From Prochilodus magdalenae (lineage: Eukaryota > Chordata > Actinopteri > Characiformes > Prochilodontidae), in the NCBI GenBank assembly GCA_024036415.1, contig JAMWET010001354.1, positions 130,001 through 194,000 of the forward strand: a DNA stretch of 64,000 nucleotides. The letters are read 5' to 3'. The position numbers were made by a program, and so were the translations under genes. The notes below the pieces were generated by a model. That model was given only the letters and a program-made list of their open reading frames with translations, had not been told where the DNA came from and did no database searches. This document shows, piece by piece, positions 46,745 through 59,560 of the stretch (positions are counted from its first letter, which is position 1; the number at the start of each line of letters is the position of its first letter).

Positions 46745-47830
46745 CATTTTGAAGATTCAAGATTCAAGTGCTTATTGTCATATGCTCAGAGAAACACGCA
46801 GTTACACTGGACTATAAAATTCTTACTCTGCACTAGCTCCTGGCCTACAGTACTAACAATTACAGTATAAATTATACAGTACTACATAAGAAGGAGAAGA
46901 GGGAAGAAAATAGATACATATGGATGTATATGAATTAGGACAATGTGCAATATATGTTGCATAAGACTGAGAGGTATAGGAGCAGAACGTTTGTACAGTA
47001 TGAGTTATTCATGCAAATAAATGACAGAACTGTGCAATAGCAGCCAAATATTCATTCAAGTGTCCTTATTAAGAACACACACAGGGGTTGGACAATGAAA
47101 CGGAAACAGCTGGTTTTAGACCACAATCATTTATTAGTATGGTGTAGGGCCTCCTTTTGCGGCCAATACAGCGTCAGTTCGTCTTGGGAATGACATATAC
47201 TGCGTCCTGCACAGTGGTCAGAGGGATTTTAAGCCATTCTTCTTGCAGGATAGTGGCCAGGTCACTATGTGATGCTGGTGGAGGTTCGTCCTTCTTGGTG
47301 GTATGCTGACATTACCCTGGATACCGTGGCTCTTGATACATCACAAAGACTTGCTGTCTTGGTCACAGATGCACCAGCAAGACGTGCACCAACAGTTTGT
47401 CCTCTTTTGAACTCTGGTATGTCACCCATAATGCTGTGTGCATTGCAGTATTTTGAGCAGAACTGTGCTCTTACCTGCTAACTGAACCTTCACACTCTGC
47501 TCTTACTGGTGCACTGTGCAATTAATGAAGATTGGCCACCAGGCTGGTCCAATTTAGCCATGAGACCTCCCACACTAAAATGACAGGTGTTTCAGTTTCA
47601 TTGTCCAACCCCTGTGTATCTAATAGACACAGTGTACATATGTATGGTATATAGGTATATGCTGAAGGTGCAGTTTGTTCATGTTCATGAGCATGGACTG
47701 CATTACTGGTCCGATGTTGGTGGCAGAGGAGCATGAGATAATATGGCTGTTGTGAGGTGTTCAGAGCTCTGATGGCCTGGGATTAGAAACGGTTCTGTAA
47801 TTTGGTGGTCCTTGATTTCACGGTCCATTT
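46745..47830 (+). repeat. Dispersed fish repeat split by a MITE
   Basis: The left part opens with GATTCAAGATTCAAGTGCTT and GTCATATGC; the right part ends with GTTCAGAGCTCTGATGGCCT and a GGTTCTGTAATTTGGTGGTC stretch. I recall these as ends of one common teleost repeat. The MITE at 47082-47614 interrupts it. Confidence 0.55.
47082..47614 (-). mobile_element. Internally deleted Tc1-like MITE, deletion class 2
   Basis: Same structure and orientation as 41711-42242, about 533 bp, ends CAGGGGTTGGACAATGAAAC and CATTGTCCAACCCCTG. Flanks read CA and TG instead of TA, so the target site has mutated. Inserted inside the repeat at 46745-47830. Confidence 0.9.
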
Positions 47831-49849
47831 AAGATGAAACAGCAAATTTCAATAAGAGGGAAAAAGAAAAATATCTGGGATGTGACTTCCAGTTGGAGAA
47901 TCAGCAGCAGAATTGGGACTGAATTGGAAATATGTGACATATAAACTTTGCTGCTAAAGCTTTGTGCTACTTTAGTATTAATGTCACACTTTGTCACATG
48001 AACAAATGCGGGGATATTACATATTTCAAAACCGAGACAATGTGATACCATTCTTTGACTGTACGTCATAAAAATTGTATCATGCAAAGCGCCTGTACTA
48101 AGAGCCGAGTAGAAGCGAGACTCATTCCACAGAAACGAGATACATTTCCTCGTGTTTCATGACAGTATGCAAGACCTAGATTTTGCGGAGAATCAGCTAC
48201 ATAGTCTGGTAAATATTTCAGGTCTCCTCGCTTAAGTAATCTTTCCAACAAAGTGCTCATTCATTCACACTCGGCACCAGCGCGTGAGCCATATCCGCCC
48301 ATTTGATACAGCCTTGATCTGTGAAACAAGCTAATCCTGGTATTTGCATGCTCTAAGCTCCATTAACCGAGAGCTGTTCTATGCAGGCTGTGGAAGTACA
48401 AGCAGTGTAATGAATCTCCGGGTGAATTTCTTGAACCTGTGAGAAGACTTGAAGCTGGAGAAGTATAGAGGAGTGAAGATCCTGCCGCAGACCTTTCATT
48501 TCTATTGTGTGGAGTGCAGTTCCTGACCCCTTGGACAAGTCAAGCTAAGCCCAGCAGGCCTTAAGATGAAATGAGCGGGCGACGCAAGGGAGAAGAGTGA
48601 GTCTCTGGGCATACCAACTAGCCTTTGTTACTCTGTTACTACCTCTCAAGATGTCTTGGGGAAGAAACAATGCAGAAGAATGAGGAGAGGTGGAGAAAGC
48701 ATCCAAAGGAATGCAAGCCACAGAACGAGGCAGCGCAGTGAGCCATGGAGGATTTGAACCCAAAGAAGAAAAAAAAAGAAGAGCAGAATAAAAATTCCCT
48801 TTACCTTTTCTCGTACTCCCACCCCCATTATTTCTCCTGCGTTACTTTCTTCTGAAATCACCCCGAGGCTAAGCACTCTCCTGGGTGGCTAGCCTGAAGC
48901 CAGCCTTGTTTTCACACACTGGTAATAATTTCACTGGCGGAGAATGAAGGCTTTTAAAAGATCGTCCCCCCACAACCTCAACACACCCCCTCCTTTTCTC
49001 AGCTAGGGCCTTTTTGGTGTAACTGCATGCGCCTCGCAACGTCTGAACTCACCTCTCCAAATTCTGTCCAGCCCTCAACTTGGCCCCTGCCCGCGCCGGC
49101 TCTCAGGCAAAAGCCTCATCAGTCACCCTCCTGAAGATGGCCCTCTGAAGGCCTTGATCTGAAACCAGGGCCGCTAGACTACTGTTCATCTACTTTGCCC
49201 ACAAAAAGAAACCAAGAAAGCAAAAGGGGGTGCAGGAAGAGGTGGGGGATGTGGGGGTTGATCTGGGGTCTTCTGTGGATTCATGCATTTTATAAAGATA
49301 CAGCGCAGCCCGCTGTCCAATTTGAAGCTGCCGCCTTCCGTATGCAGTTTTATGCCTCCGCCTACACATCGAGTCTTCTCTCCTGACATGATTTTTTAAT
49401 CTCGCCTTATCAGCCATCCGCTGCAATCTAGGCAGTGGGAGTTGGAGTTTGAGAGACTAGAGAGTGTTGTGTTCTGGGCTCAAGGCCAATGGCTAATATA
49501 GTGGAACAGTGGCTTGGCTGGCTTCAGACAAGAGGCTTCCAAGACAGGTTAACAAAAGATCAAACTTCTGATGTTTCTTGCGCTCAATACTGTGGACACC
49601 AATGAATACTGGGCCTATAAAGTTTACCCATTGACAGTTTTTTTTTTATGTGTGTGTGTCTGTAATGCTCCATACCTGGGCCGATATAGACTCCATTTCC
49701 TCTTGGTACATCCAAGATTCCTCAACTCCATAGAAACAGGCCTACATTTCTGATCACAGTGATTCAAATAATCCCCTTTTCACAGTACTCAGTTGCAGGG
49801 AGGTGTCCCTCAGTTGAACTATAAATGCACTGGCCACTTGAATTTGGTA
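47831..49849. promoter_or_regulatory. Long unique region, patches conserved-looking
   Basis: No repeat or credible ORF. The parts 48880-49200 and 49300-49500 are GC-balanced and repeat-free. A T-run and GT run occur near 49638-49660. Possible regulatory DNA, unproven. Confidence 0.22.
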
Positions 49850-50130
49850 CACCTACCACTGACCACATAGGAGCACTTTGTAGTTCTACAATTACAGACC
49901 TTAGTTCATCTGTTTCTCTGTATACTATAGGACCACCACAGAGCTGGTATTATGTAAGTGGTGGATCATTCTCAGCACTGCAGTGTTGGTAAAGTGGAGG
50001 AAGTGTGTTAGTGTGTGTTGCGCTGGTGTGAGTGGATCAGACACAGCAGTGCTGCTGGACTGCTTGTCCACCAACCAAAACTATCCAGCCAACAGCATCC
50101 TGTGGGTGGCAGGCTGTGATTGGCCAGAGT
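49850..50130 (+). repeat. Dispersed otophysan-type repeat
   Basis: Carries GTAGTTCTACAATTACAGAC, GGTGGATCATTCTCAGCACT, GAGTGGATCAGACACAGCAG and TATCCAGCCAACAGC in the order I recall for a very abundant characin/catfish repeat. A fragment is also at 14440. Confidence 0.7.
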
Positions 50131-50224
50131 AATACATGAATGAATGGCGTAGCATTGAAGTCTTTCTGGCAGAACTTGCACAAAAGCTTGTATTGCCTTT
50201 TAAGGCAGGTCAAGTTTCGTAATT

Positions 50225-50640
50225 CCTGTCATCACAGTGCCACCACACACGGATTGGCTGTCTCCACCAAGACAAAGATTGAGCTTGTCACTGAAAATGA
50301 CCCTCAGGGTCATTTACTGCGCATCTGGCACAACACCACTGTAGCTTTTGGTGTTGGTGTTAAGGGCAGTCATCGTAACAGTCGTGCATGTAGTCCTGCA
50401 TTGTACGGTCGTCTGCCAATGACGCTGGTATCAGATGGATGACTCATGGAGGGCATCATGGTTACTGAATGTCTGCAGAGGGTGTTGGGTTAGGCAGGTA
50501 CAGCGATAAAGCTCATCACATGCGCATCCGAGTACGAAACTTGAATCATTGGCATGTCTCACAACATCAGACGTGCCCACCAAGTTTAAGTCCTGTCAGT
50601 TGATTCTCTCTGGGAGCAACTATTTGAGCAGTTCCTCTTG
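50225..50640 (-). mobile_element. Tc1-like element, family A, partial (copy A8)
   Basis: Contains GGATTGGCTGTCTCCACCAA, GATGACTCATGGAGGGCATC and GAAACTTGAATCATTGGCAT; the 3' half of the transposase is missing. Confidence 0.75.
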
Positions 50641-53597
50641 AGTGTAGTGTATAGAGTAGTCCTGACTTCATACCGGCTCTTTGCAGTTTTGGATTTTTGA
50701 CACAAATCAAACTTTCCTGACGAGGATACTGTGAGATCCCAGTCAGTCTTTTTAATAATATTGAGGCTTTGACTTGCTTAAACATGTGCCAGCCAAATAT
50801 TCCATATTCAAGTGTCGTCTCAGGCCGTAACGTTTTACTCCTCTGCCTGGCTCTGTGGTACATGAGATTATAGACTGTTGGCTGTGCAGCGAAGGCTATG
50901 CCTCCACTGTTCGCGGTGTCCCAGGTGGGATCAAATAAACCCCAAGACTGGCGACAAGTAGTGGGGGATTGATCACTACTATGATGCGAAGTGGAGCGAA
51001 CGATGTGTGTAACACAAATGCGTATTGATCTTGCTGCCTGCTCCGCGACACAGCCCAGATGCAGAAGTGGGTAGCCACCACCGTCATGCCACTGGAAGAA
51101 AGATCTTTTATTTAGCCGCTCCTCCAGTCGGCTCCTGTTCATGAATTATGCAGTGGCAGGCCCCTGTAACAAGCTCCAGCTCAACTCTACACCTTGTGTG
51201 TGGCTTAAAATATAGATAAAAGCTGAACAGTGAGCTACAAACGCCATGTTTTTTCTCTCCTCAGGACAGAAGAAAGTCGGTGAAAGAAGAGGTCCACAGC
51301 AATTAAGGGAGGCTGCTGCACAGTAGGTCTAGATCAGCTCTCTCCCTAGTGCACTCTGGAGGGAGGGAGCCAATACACTGGCTGAATGAATCGAAACAAA
51401 ATCAACAACAGAGGACTATGTGCTGTTGTCTGAAGCTGCCAATCAGATTATTAAGCCTGTGATGACTCACATTATGTAAGGATGCTGAGCTAACCCATTG
51501 CTCGTTCAAAAACAATGCTGTGCATGAAAGCTTGATGCCTTTATAGATCATATTCATGCAGTGCAGAATTGCTTTTATTTCTTATGATGCTTTGGAAATC
51601 ATCAGCTTGTTTCAAGAAGTGGGTAGGCAATCATCCAACTACAATAGGGGACTCGTGAGGGACATAAGCCATGGGAGTATGGACTGGAAGACGGAAATGT
51701 AGGTCCTGGCCTGATGAACATGAGGGCCCATGTCATTGGCTGCCTCTATGGTTATAATTATCTTTGAGCTCTGTTTCTCTCGCCCACTTTTCTATCTCAC
51801 CAAAGAGCCATCGCCCAGACTGGGCTACTATGGCTGGAGAGGCTTGACAAGAGCTCTTTCCCAGTTCAGGGGCTGCATCTTTCAGAGGCTGCCCCTAGGT
51901 GTCTCTTTTTAAAGACTCCATTGTATGTGGCCAGTAAATGCCAAATGGTGGATCCATTGCCAGCCAACATATCCCAAGGTTCATATGTGACAAAGATACA
52001 AACAGGAACGGGTCTCGGGCCTTTAGTAGTCTACGTAGCATTCATGCCGTTATAGAGGGTATCCTTTGAAGGATGCAGACCCAGAATTGGAACACTGCTC
52101 ATGGCATGTTGCCCATCTGTCCACACAAGGCATAGCGGCATCTATGGCACCATAGACTACGGGTTGCATGACTTCGAGTTGACTTTGACCTATTGCTGAT
52201 CGCATCAAAATCACAGGAGAAGGGAATGCTTTGCAGCCACCAACTTAAAAATTCCAACCATAAAAATCCACGACAAAGCCAAACTCCACAGGTCTTCTCA
52301 CTTGTGGTCTTCCCTGAGGCGTCCATGCTGCTAGTGTAATAATCACATGGTCAGCAACTAGTTGACCTCAAGCCCAAAGCATGTTGACCTCAAGCTTAAA
52401 GCCCTAATCAACTAGTCTATGCAACACCTACCAAAGACTTATCCCACTCTCTTCCCAAATTGGAAGCCATAAGAAATACCAGCGTTGCTGCAGTTCCCAC
52501 AGGTGTGCTCTAAGGATGGATCTGAACTCGAAGCCTATACTGAGGAAGACTTGAGGCTGATCTCAGCAACAGAAAAACTAGGGAAGAATCCTGGAGAAGA
52601 ATCAAGGTGAGTAGCTGACAAAGGTGCAATCATCTAGACGGTCAGCAGCCAATAAAGCAAATCCCTGCTTTAGACAGCTAGGAGGGACCCTGAGCCTCAA
52701 TGTTTGATAAAGGTTTCAAGGAATCTGGAGGATCCGTCTTTATTGGATGGTCCAGAGCAGAGAGTTTTCTAACCTTTAGATGCTGCATCCACGTGCTATG
52801 GGAGAAGAATCGCTTTGGCATCTTTGCTACTCATCCCTGCACTATCCTGTATAGGTCACATCAGTGTTGCCACCCAGGTTGAAGAGTGTGCCAATAATGG
52901 TCTTGCTGGAAGGAGATGAATCCTGTGCAGAAACATGAACTGGGGAAGTCAATTTGTGCTGTTCTGTACCATCATAGCACACTATAGTTCCAGACCTGTC
53001 CTGAGAGTGCTTATATGGTAACCCAGAACTGGTGACTCTAGTCTGGGCAGAGAGCACTAACTGGCCTCCGTGAAGTTGATGCTTTGGATATGAAATAAGT
53101 TGTTCGCTGAAGCTGTTGGAGAATCCCCTGAAACAGAGAAACTAAGAAAGAAAATGCCAGCAGGTGCACTTTACAATGAGATGCTCTCTTCAAAGAGAAC
53201 CACTACCAAAGACAACTTTCCAACATTACAAGTCAAAAGACCTGTACTAAACTGAACATTCGACTATATATAGCTGAGGTGTGCTGTGCTTAACCGATAA
53301 GACATTCCTTTCTATTCAGTGCCTGCAGAAAAAGCACATCTTCTGGTCAGGCTTTAGATACTATTAGTTTCAGAGAACCATAACAGGTTCTTGCACATTT
53401 ATACAGTTAAAAAAAAGAAAAACAACCAGGTAAAACTTCTATGACACAAAACATGCAATTTAGAGAGCCCAGGAGAAAACAGAAATTTAAGTGTAGTCAG
53501 TATATATGTACCGAAAGTGTGCTATTTTCAATATACTAACTACATACTCATTATGCTAATTATGTATCAATAGTTCTATTAAATATAGGCGTATATA
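50641..53597. other. Long unique/unassigned region
   Basis: 50880-51150 and 51380-51560 look conserved by texture. 51640-53200 has a more generic, repeat-like feel but no TIR, LTR or protein domain was identified. A 191-codon minus-strand frame (51142-50567) runs into copy A8 and is judged accidental. Confidence 0.3.
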
Positions 53598-54242
53598 CTC
53601 ATCAGCAAAGTAATGATGTTTACTTGTTGAACCCAAAAAGAAGTGTGGGATGGCATAATAGATTTAAACTGATATGGGTAATATTTATTGAGCTACACAT
53701 ACAGATGTAGTGTCTCCCAGTATGGCATTGGGCCACTATGGTTGCTAACACAACATGCCAGCTCTCTCAGTATGGAGTTGTAGAGGTTCCTAATGATGTC
53801 CTGCAATAATCCTTCCCATGCAGCTTGAATATCCTCACACAGTTCCTGCAGATTTTGCAGTAGGGGTGGAGGTAGAGTGACACCAGGCTTTCTGGATGTA
53901 TGACAACAAATTGTTCATCTGACCAGACAAAAGCGGGACTCATCAAGATGACCAACTGCCATCCTCACTCACTCGAGTCACTCAATGACAGTTTTGCAGT
54001 CCTTGTTGACAATGACGTGATGCTAAGGGCAGCCAGTGTAACAATCTGCCAATCAATGGTGCTAGCACTAACATTATAACAGCAATCCTCAATTGTGGCT
54101 GTTGGGCCAGTCACGTACAACGATAAGGCCCATCCTTGTTTACGTCACATGCGCAGCTGAGCATGAAACTTGAATCACCGAGTTTCATTCCTGTTGGTCG
54201 TTTCCTTATGGGTGCAACTATTTGTGCATTTGATGATGAGTG
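53598..54242 (-). mobile_element. Tc1-like element, family A (copy A9)
   Basis: Both ends present: TA-CTCATCAGCAAAG on the left and TTGATGATGAGTG before TA (54243-54244) on the right. Internal transposase complement is decayed. Confidence 0.85.
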
Positions 54243-54261
54243 TATATGTATTGTATATGTA

Positions 54262-54506
54262 CAGGGGTGCAAGACGTGCACCAACAATTTGTCCTCTTTT
54301 GATCTCTGGTATGTCACCCATAATGTTGTGTGCATTGCAGTATTTTGAGCAAAACTGTGCTCTTACCTGCTAACTGAACCTTCACACTCTGCTCTTACTG
54401 GTGCAATGTGCAATTAATGAAGACTGGCCACCAGGCTGGTCCAATTTAGCCATGAGACCTCTCACACTAAAATGACAGGTGTTTCAGTTTCATTGTCCAA
54501 CCCCTG
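54262..54506 (-). mobile_element. Internally deleted Tc1-like MITE, short copy
   Basis: TA flanks (54260-54261, 54507-54508). Left terminal repeat is cut to CAGGGGT and jumps to GCAAGACGTGCACCAACAA; the right terminal repeat is complete. Only the region around MGDIPE-type start remains. Confidence 0.88.
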
Positions 54507-54639
54507 TACATGCTTGTATTTAGCCCACAAACATTATTGTGCTAGTTTACATGCTGATATTACAGTGCGGCATTTCTAGTACATTAAAGCATGCTTGACT
54601 TCTACCTGGGTGTGCATGTGACCCAAATACAGTGAGTGA

Positions 54640-55150
54640 ACATTTTCCCTTCGCTGATCATTTCAATCAACCCCAGACCTCCTTTTTATATAATGAACCA
54701 CATAATGAAGCCCAAAGATAAATAATACATCGCTAAGCAATGAATTCAGCCAGATCTGATGGTGGTTTGCTAATTTATTGATTGCTCTCGTGTGCATTAA
54801 CAGACAGGGTTAAACGTCAATCAGACAATATTAGTCCCTCACATGTACATCAGAGCGAGAAAGGCAATCTTTTTGCATGTTTAGTTATCTGGGATGGGAA
54901 GGGGCTTATTAGAACTTGTTTCTGGGCCTCCTAAAACGAATGGAGCTAAATGAGGGTTCAGTGAATCATTAAAATAGTTACTTAACAAAACGGATTTGAT
55001 ACCGTGTTAGTAATTGATTTTCACTCAGACCTGATGAAAGTGTACATGGCAGTCGGTTTTAGCGGATTGATTAGATGCTGTGCTTTTGACTCTTTAACTA
55101 AGTTATCATAAGGTAATTCTGTAGGGTCTTGATCACGTCGTGAAGAAGGA
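54640..55150. promoter_or_regulatory. Candidate conserved non-coding element
   Basis: About 500 bp without repeats, rich in homeodomain and forkhead-like cores (GTTTGCTAATTTATTGATTG near 54765, GAATCATTAAAATAG near 54963, GTTAGTAATTGATTTTC near 55006, GGATTGATTAGATG near 55063). It is the most enhancer-like block in the right half. Texture only. Confidence 0.4.
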
Positions 55151-56279
55151 AAGCGGGTCTTCCGAACAAAAAACATTATGCTTTTTGATGAATACCATCA
55201 TGTGGGCCTCTGTTGCAATTCGGGCAACAATTGCCAATCACTTTTCTTGCACCAAAGGCTGCGCCAAGCCATTCATCTATGAGCAAAGACTGTCAGATCA
55301 AATTTCCGGAGCTGAAAAACACAGTTTTAAATAAAAAGACAGCACAAAAAACTTCCTTTGTTTGACATTTTATGGCACAGGCCGCATGCCGAAGCGAGAG
55401 CAGCTTGTCGAGGAAACATCTTGTGCGCTCTCAGATCTGTAAAAGGAATTATGAATACATCACCATCTTTTAAGTACTTTCTCTCAATCCAGCCTGTCCA
55501 TCTCTGACTGACACTGATGATGAAATGCGTAGCCATTTCTTCTGCTAGCACGCCTGATTTTCAGATCCGATTATGGCGGGTGAGTGCCAGCAGTCTCCGC
55601 TGCAGTGCTCCACAGAGACACTGAGCAGAGCCCACTTTGTCAGCATTACAGAAGAGCTCTAGGGAGAAGCTGCCCAGCGTAGGCTGCTCTGGGATCAGCA
55701 GCACCAGCCTCAGATCTTATCTCGCTATGCGCCTGCAGTAAGTGCAGGTTGGGCAACATCCTTCAACACGAGAAGTGTTTTTGCTGCTGTGTGACTCAGT
55801 GGGGAGCAGTCCAGATGTGGAGATGTGGAGATGTGGGGATGGTGACCCTAGACCAATCTGTCATGGAGACTGCGTAGCTCCTAAGTGAGCTCAACAGGGC
55901 AGGGCCCAGATTCTTTCCCCGTGGGCTCAGTAGACAGCTGTGATAGACGGAATCCATTAGTCAGGGCCAGCTAGATAAAGAGTACTGTCGAGGCTGGAGG
56001 GTCTCACAAGCGACCATATCAGCTGCCATGGACAGCAGAGTTATGGGGCGAGCAGGAATTTGAACTACCATTTTTCAAAGTACTTAAGTGACTTGAGCAC
56101 CTCAACCCTTTTTGATTTAATTCAGCTGGTTCCAGGTGAAAAGCACGATTAGCAAAAAAAGTTGGATGAGGCTTTGGTAATTACTAATCAGTGGCTTAAA
56201 GTACTAATCGAGTTATTTGCATCCTCAGAGTTAGGGAGTCATAGAGTACATGCATCCCAAGCATAAGTCTTCTTGCGTG
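55151..56279. other. Unique sequence, nothing recognised
   Basis: Short (GATGTGGA)n-like run near 55812-55836; no gene. Confidence 0.35.
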
Positions 56280-56289
56280 TCTAGGGTTG

Positions 56290-56700
56290 TAGTAACTTCA
56301 GGCTCCTGTAGATGGCGCTGCACAAGGATAATGGGGCTATAAATACCTGTGTGGTGTGAGTGGCGTGATTCGCAGATTGAGGAAAGGTGGTATGGTGCAG
56401 AGAATGTCTCGTTCCATGTGTGGAAAATGGGTCCTTATGGGCGAGCCAAGGACCCTAGTGTGAAGGAATGCTTATAGAAGCGTATGGTCATACGGGTCTA
56501 CCAGCGGGAGGCAGAAATCCCAGTCCCAGAGAATTCTCCTCAGCCAGTGAGGCATCCACCAAATCTTGCCCAACCATGCACAGAGTGACTCTCTGACAGT
56601 GTCACTGATGGTCTATATCTGGAGGATGTCCAGTCCATGCCAAGTCCAATCACAGCTGTTGTCCATGCTCATGGAGGTATTACACTGTTAGGGGCGTTTC
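56290..56700 (+). mobile_element. Tc1-like family B remnant
   Basis: Shows GAGGAAAGGTGGTATGGTGC, GGTCTACCAGCGGGAGGCAG and GGCATCCACCAAATCTTGCC, matching 20560-20965. Frames broken. Confidence 0.6.
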
Positions 56701-56714
56701 AGTCACACGGAGCT

Positions 56715-56995
56715 CAATTATTGCTGGTACTTCCACACACAGATTCATTGGTCATCTGCACCAAGACAGACTCGTCCCTGAAGATGCTCGGCCCGATTCA
56801 TGCCATGACAATCTGGCATGGCACCTTTGCAATGTTGATGTGGGGTTAAGGGGAGTCGTCGTAACCGTCTGCCAATGTTGCTGGTACTAACAGGATGACT
56901 CATGGAGGGCATCACTGCTCGCTGAATATCCGGACTGGTGGATGTTGGGTCAGTCAGGTACAGAAATAAGGCCCGTCCTTGCCTACAACACATAT
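56715..56995 (-). mobile_element. Tc1-like element, family A, fragment (copy A10)
   Basis: The complement reads LTDPTSTSPDIQRAVMPSMS then HPVSTSNIGRRL, the linker before the DDE domain. It is fused to the family B remnant in the opposite orientation. Confidence 0.75.
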
Positions 56996-57439
56996 CTTGC
57001 ATATGCATATGATGAATATACTAGTGATTTCCACATAACAGAACTCTGATTGTTTATACATGTGTGTTAATACAGGTGACAGTGAATAAACCATTTATAA
57101 CCATTTCAGTCTGGATTTGAACAAATTCCTAAAGATCTAATGTGGCTTTCTTTCCCTACAGAATGGTTATTAGTAATTAAGGTACTAATAATTTACTCAT
57201 AGCAGTTAATTTACTGTCTGTGGACAATTTCCTGTCTTGGGAACGCATGTCACTCTCCATTCCTCTCTCCAGTCTTCATTCCCAGTTTCCATTCTTTCAG
57301 AAACCTTCACCTGCTATTTCATATCCATGGAGCTCATTCTCAACACCATGACCAATTCCTACCCACCCGCAATCCACGCAATCCTTGCAACACGCATGCG
57401 CACACACAAACATTCTCCGGCCACCCAGCACGCTGTGGT
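56996..57439. other. Unique sequence, nothing recognised
   Basis: No supported feature. Confidence 0.4.
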
Positions 57440-57960
57440 CTGGAGTGGAGGCACGATCGACTCCGTCACCTGCAGCAACACTACTTGCGCTGAATTATTA
57501 ATCCCTAATATCATTATGTAGTCACTACTTGTCATAACAATCTAGGCGGGCAGAGAGAAACTCAATCTGCTGCAGCCCGCACAGACAATGCCTATTAATT
57601 ATTGATATGGACTAATTGGCTACAGGATTTGTGGGGCACAGTTACTTTTGTTCTTCTGACTGCCTGCGCTGCTCCTTCAAGAAACAATATTATCAGAGGC
57701 CAACCTCCCCCTCGGCCCCATGTCAGAGAATTAGCAGCCGTGTTGGCACTCCCCCCCCTCCACCACCACCCCCCTCCTCTCCATCTTCCTGAGGAGGATT
57801 TATGATACAGACTTCTGCCCTCTTTATTATGTGCACAAGCCTGACATACGATGCTGGATAATTAATGGATGCCAAGGTGCTAATTTTACACCCCATGCTA
57901 ACCGCAGGCCTCCTCCAAGAGCGGGTCGGGTTGTCTGAACGGTCCATGTATTTTTAAGCA
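57440..57960. promoter_or_regulatory. Candidate conserved non-coding element
   Basis: Repeat-free, dense homeodomain cores: GCTGAATTATTAATCCCTAA near 57489, GCCTATTAATTATTGATATG near 57590, CTAATTGGC near 57612, GGATAATTAATGG near 57853. Texture only. Confidence 0.38.
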
Positions 57961-58048
57961 GCAGATTCAAACCGATAAAGGCCAGAGGATTCGATGTTTA
58001 GTAGGATTAGTGGGTAGGTGGTTGGGTAGTGTCAATACCATGTTATTG

Positions 58049-58049
<1 letters not shown>

Positions 58050-58129
<80 letters not shown>
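58050..58129. repeat. (TA)n microsatellite
   Basis: About 40 uninterrupted TA units. Confidence 0.97.
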
Positions 58130-58131
<2 letters not shown>

Positions 58132-59019
58132 ATTTTCGACTGTGCATCTCCTGAACTGGTTGAACTGGAAGTGAGATTGATTCTTTCTGCTCATGCCATA
58201 CTTGTCCCTGGACATGGCATGCTTTGAATTGAGAATCAGGAGCCATTAAATATTTCTTCAGTGGCCAGCAAATCTCCCTAATTACGTAGCAAACCAGTTT
58301 AAATGTCACAAAGTGCCACCAGGATACAGGATATCAGCCAACAGTCCTGTCGCTAACCTTTCACGTTAACAACTTCATTAATTAGTGCAGAGACCAAAAC
58401 AGACTAAATCTTTTTTTATCTAGCTTAGCCAATACTTTCCTCATACTAAAAAAAAAACACACTCTAGTTCCTCATCCTCGTCTTCAAAGGCTGGGGATAT
58501 TGACCTTTCAGCTCTCCTCACCAGGAAAATAAAGTATTCCACACAATGCTTCCTTTCCTCGACATGGAATTCACAGTAGCACCAGACATGACCTGCCTCG
58601 CTAACCAAGGCACCCAAACCAAAAGGGAGTCATTCAGAGGTCTTGGCTATATCATGTGTGCAAACACTGTGTCTGTTTGGGCTGGGAAAGTGGACGAAAT
58701 GACTGTGGGTATATGGGGAGATTATGAGATTATAGTCCAGATAGTATCACCAGACGAGCCAGAGAAGCTACTGGGTGCTCAAGTCTAAACACCCCAAATT
58801 GTTTCCAATTTTTTCCCAAAAAAAATAAGTTGGATCAAAAACTTATAAGCATACCATTCCCAAACATTCCCAAACGTTTCGGAGTAGGGAGGGTGTCAAT
58901 ATCTTGAAAACTGTGGTACTAGTTAGCAGACAAAAATCTCCAACTCAAGAAGAAATAATATAAATCAGATGAAAACCATAATTATATGCAGTAAAAAAAC
59001 AAAAATAGGTTTACTAACA
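58130..59019. other. Unique sequence, nothing recognised
   Basis: An 80-codon + frame at 58546 has no domain; otherwise no feature. Confidence 0.35.
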
Positions 59020-59560
59020 TGAGCTCAGCAGAGTCCCCTGTGACTGAAACGGGCCTAATAGCACTAAAAGCATCAACGGGCACGATTAACAGCTGTGATC
59101 GGATTTTACAAGTTTCTGGAAGTAGGCCACATCAAAGCTCAGTCACTCTTGCATCAAAGAATTGGTCAGTTGGGTCAGATTTGGTGGATGCCTTCCCTGG
59201 CGTTTTACTGGTTGTTCCAGGTAGTCCCTCAGATGTTCAGGAGGATTCAATTTTAGGGGGTTAGTCACATTTGCAGCTCTGTGAATGTGAGCATCGTCAT
59301 CTTGGAATACAGGCATAGGAATGTAATGTTCCTCTGTAAGATGCTGATGAGAAAAATGCAAAACCTGGTTGTCCAGCATCTCACTGTGGCTCACCCTGGT
59401 TCAAATTTACTGTCACCTCAACCGAAGGACACATTTCCACATAATTTAACACCCCTAGAACCCCACAGAGGGGACTCTTTAAATTATTTGTCCAGGGCGT
59501 TGACCATGAAACAACGTCTCAGACATCAGGCAGCACATTCACAACCAGGGAGATTTTAGG
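59020..59560 (-). mobile_element. Tc1-like family B remnant, DDE part
   Basis: Complement of 59143-59394 translates to LTEEHYIPMPVFQDDDAHIH then NVTNPLKLNPPEHLRDYL and RQGRHPPNLTQL, recognisable as the DDE domain of a Tc1 transposase with the second catalytic Asp region. Joined to the AGATTTGGTGGATGCCTTCC block. Confidence 0.65.

Noticed and set aside
50567..51142. 191-residue minus-strand frame
   Set aside because: Its end is a Tc1 terminal region and the rest shows no domain; judged accidental.
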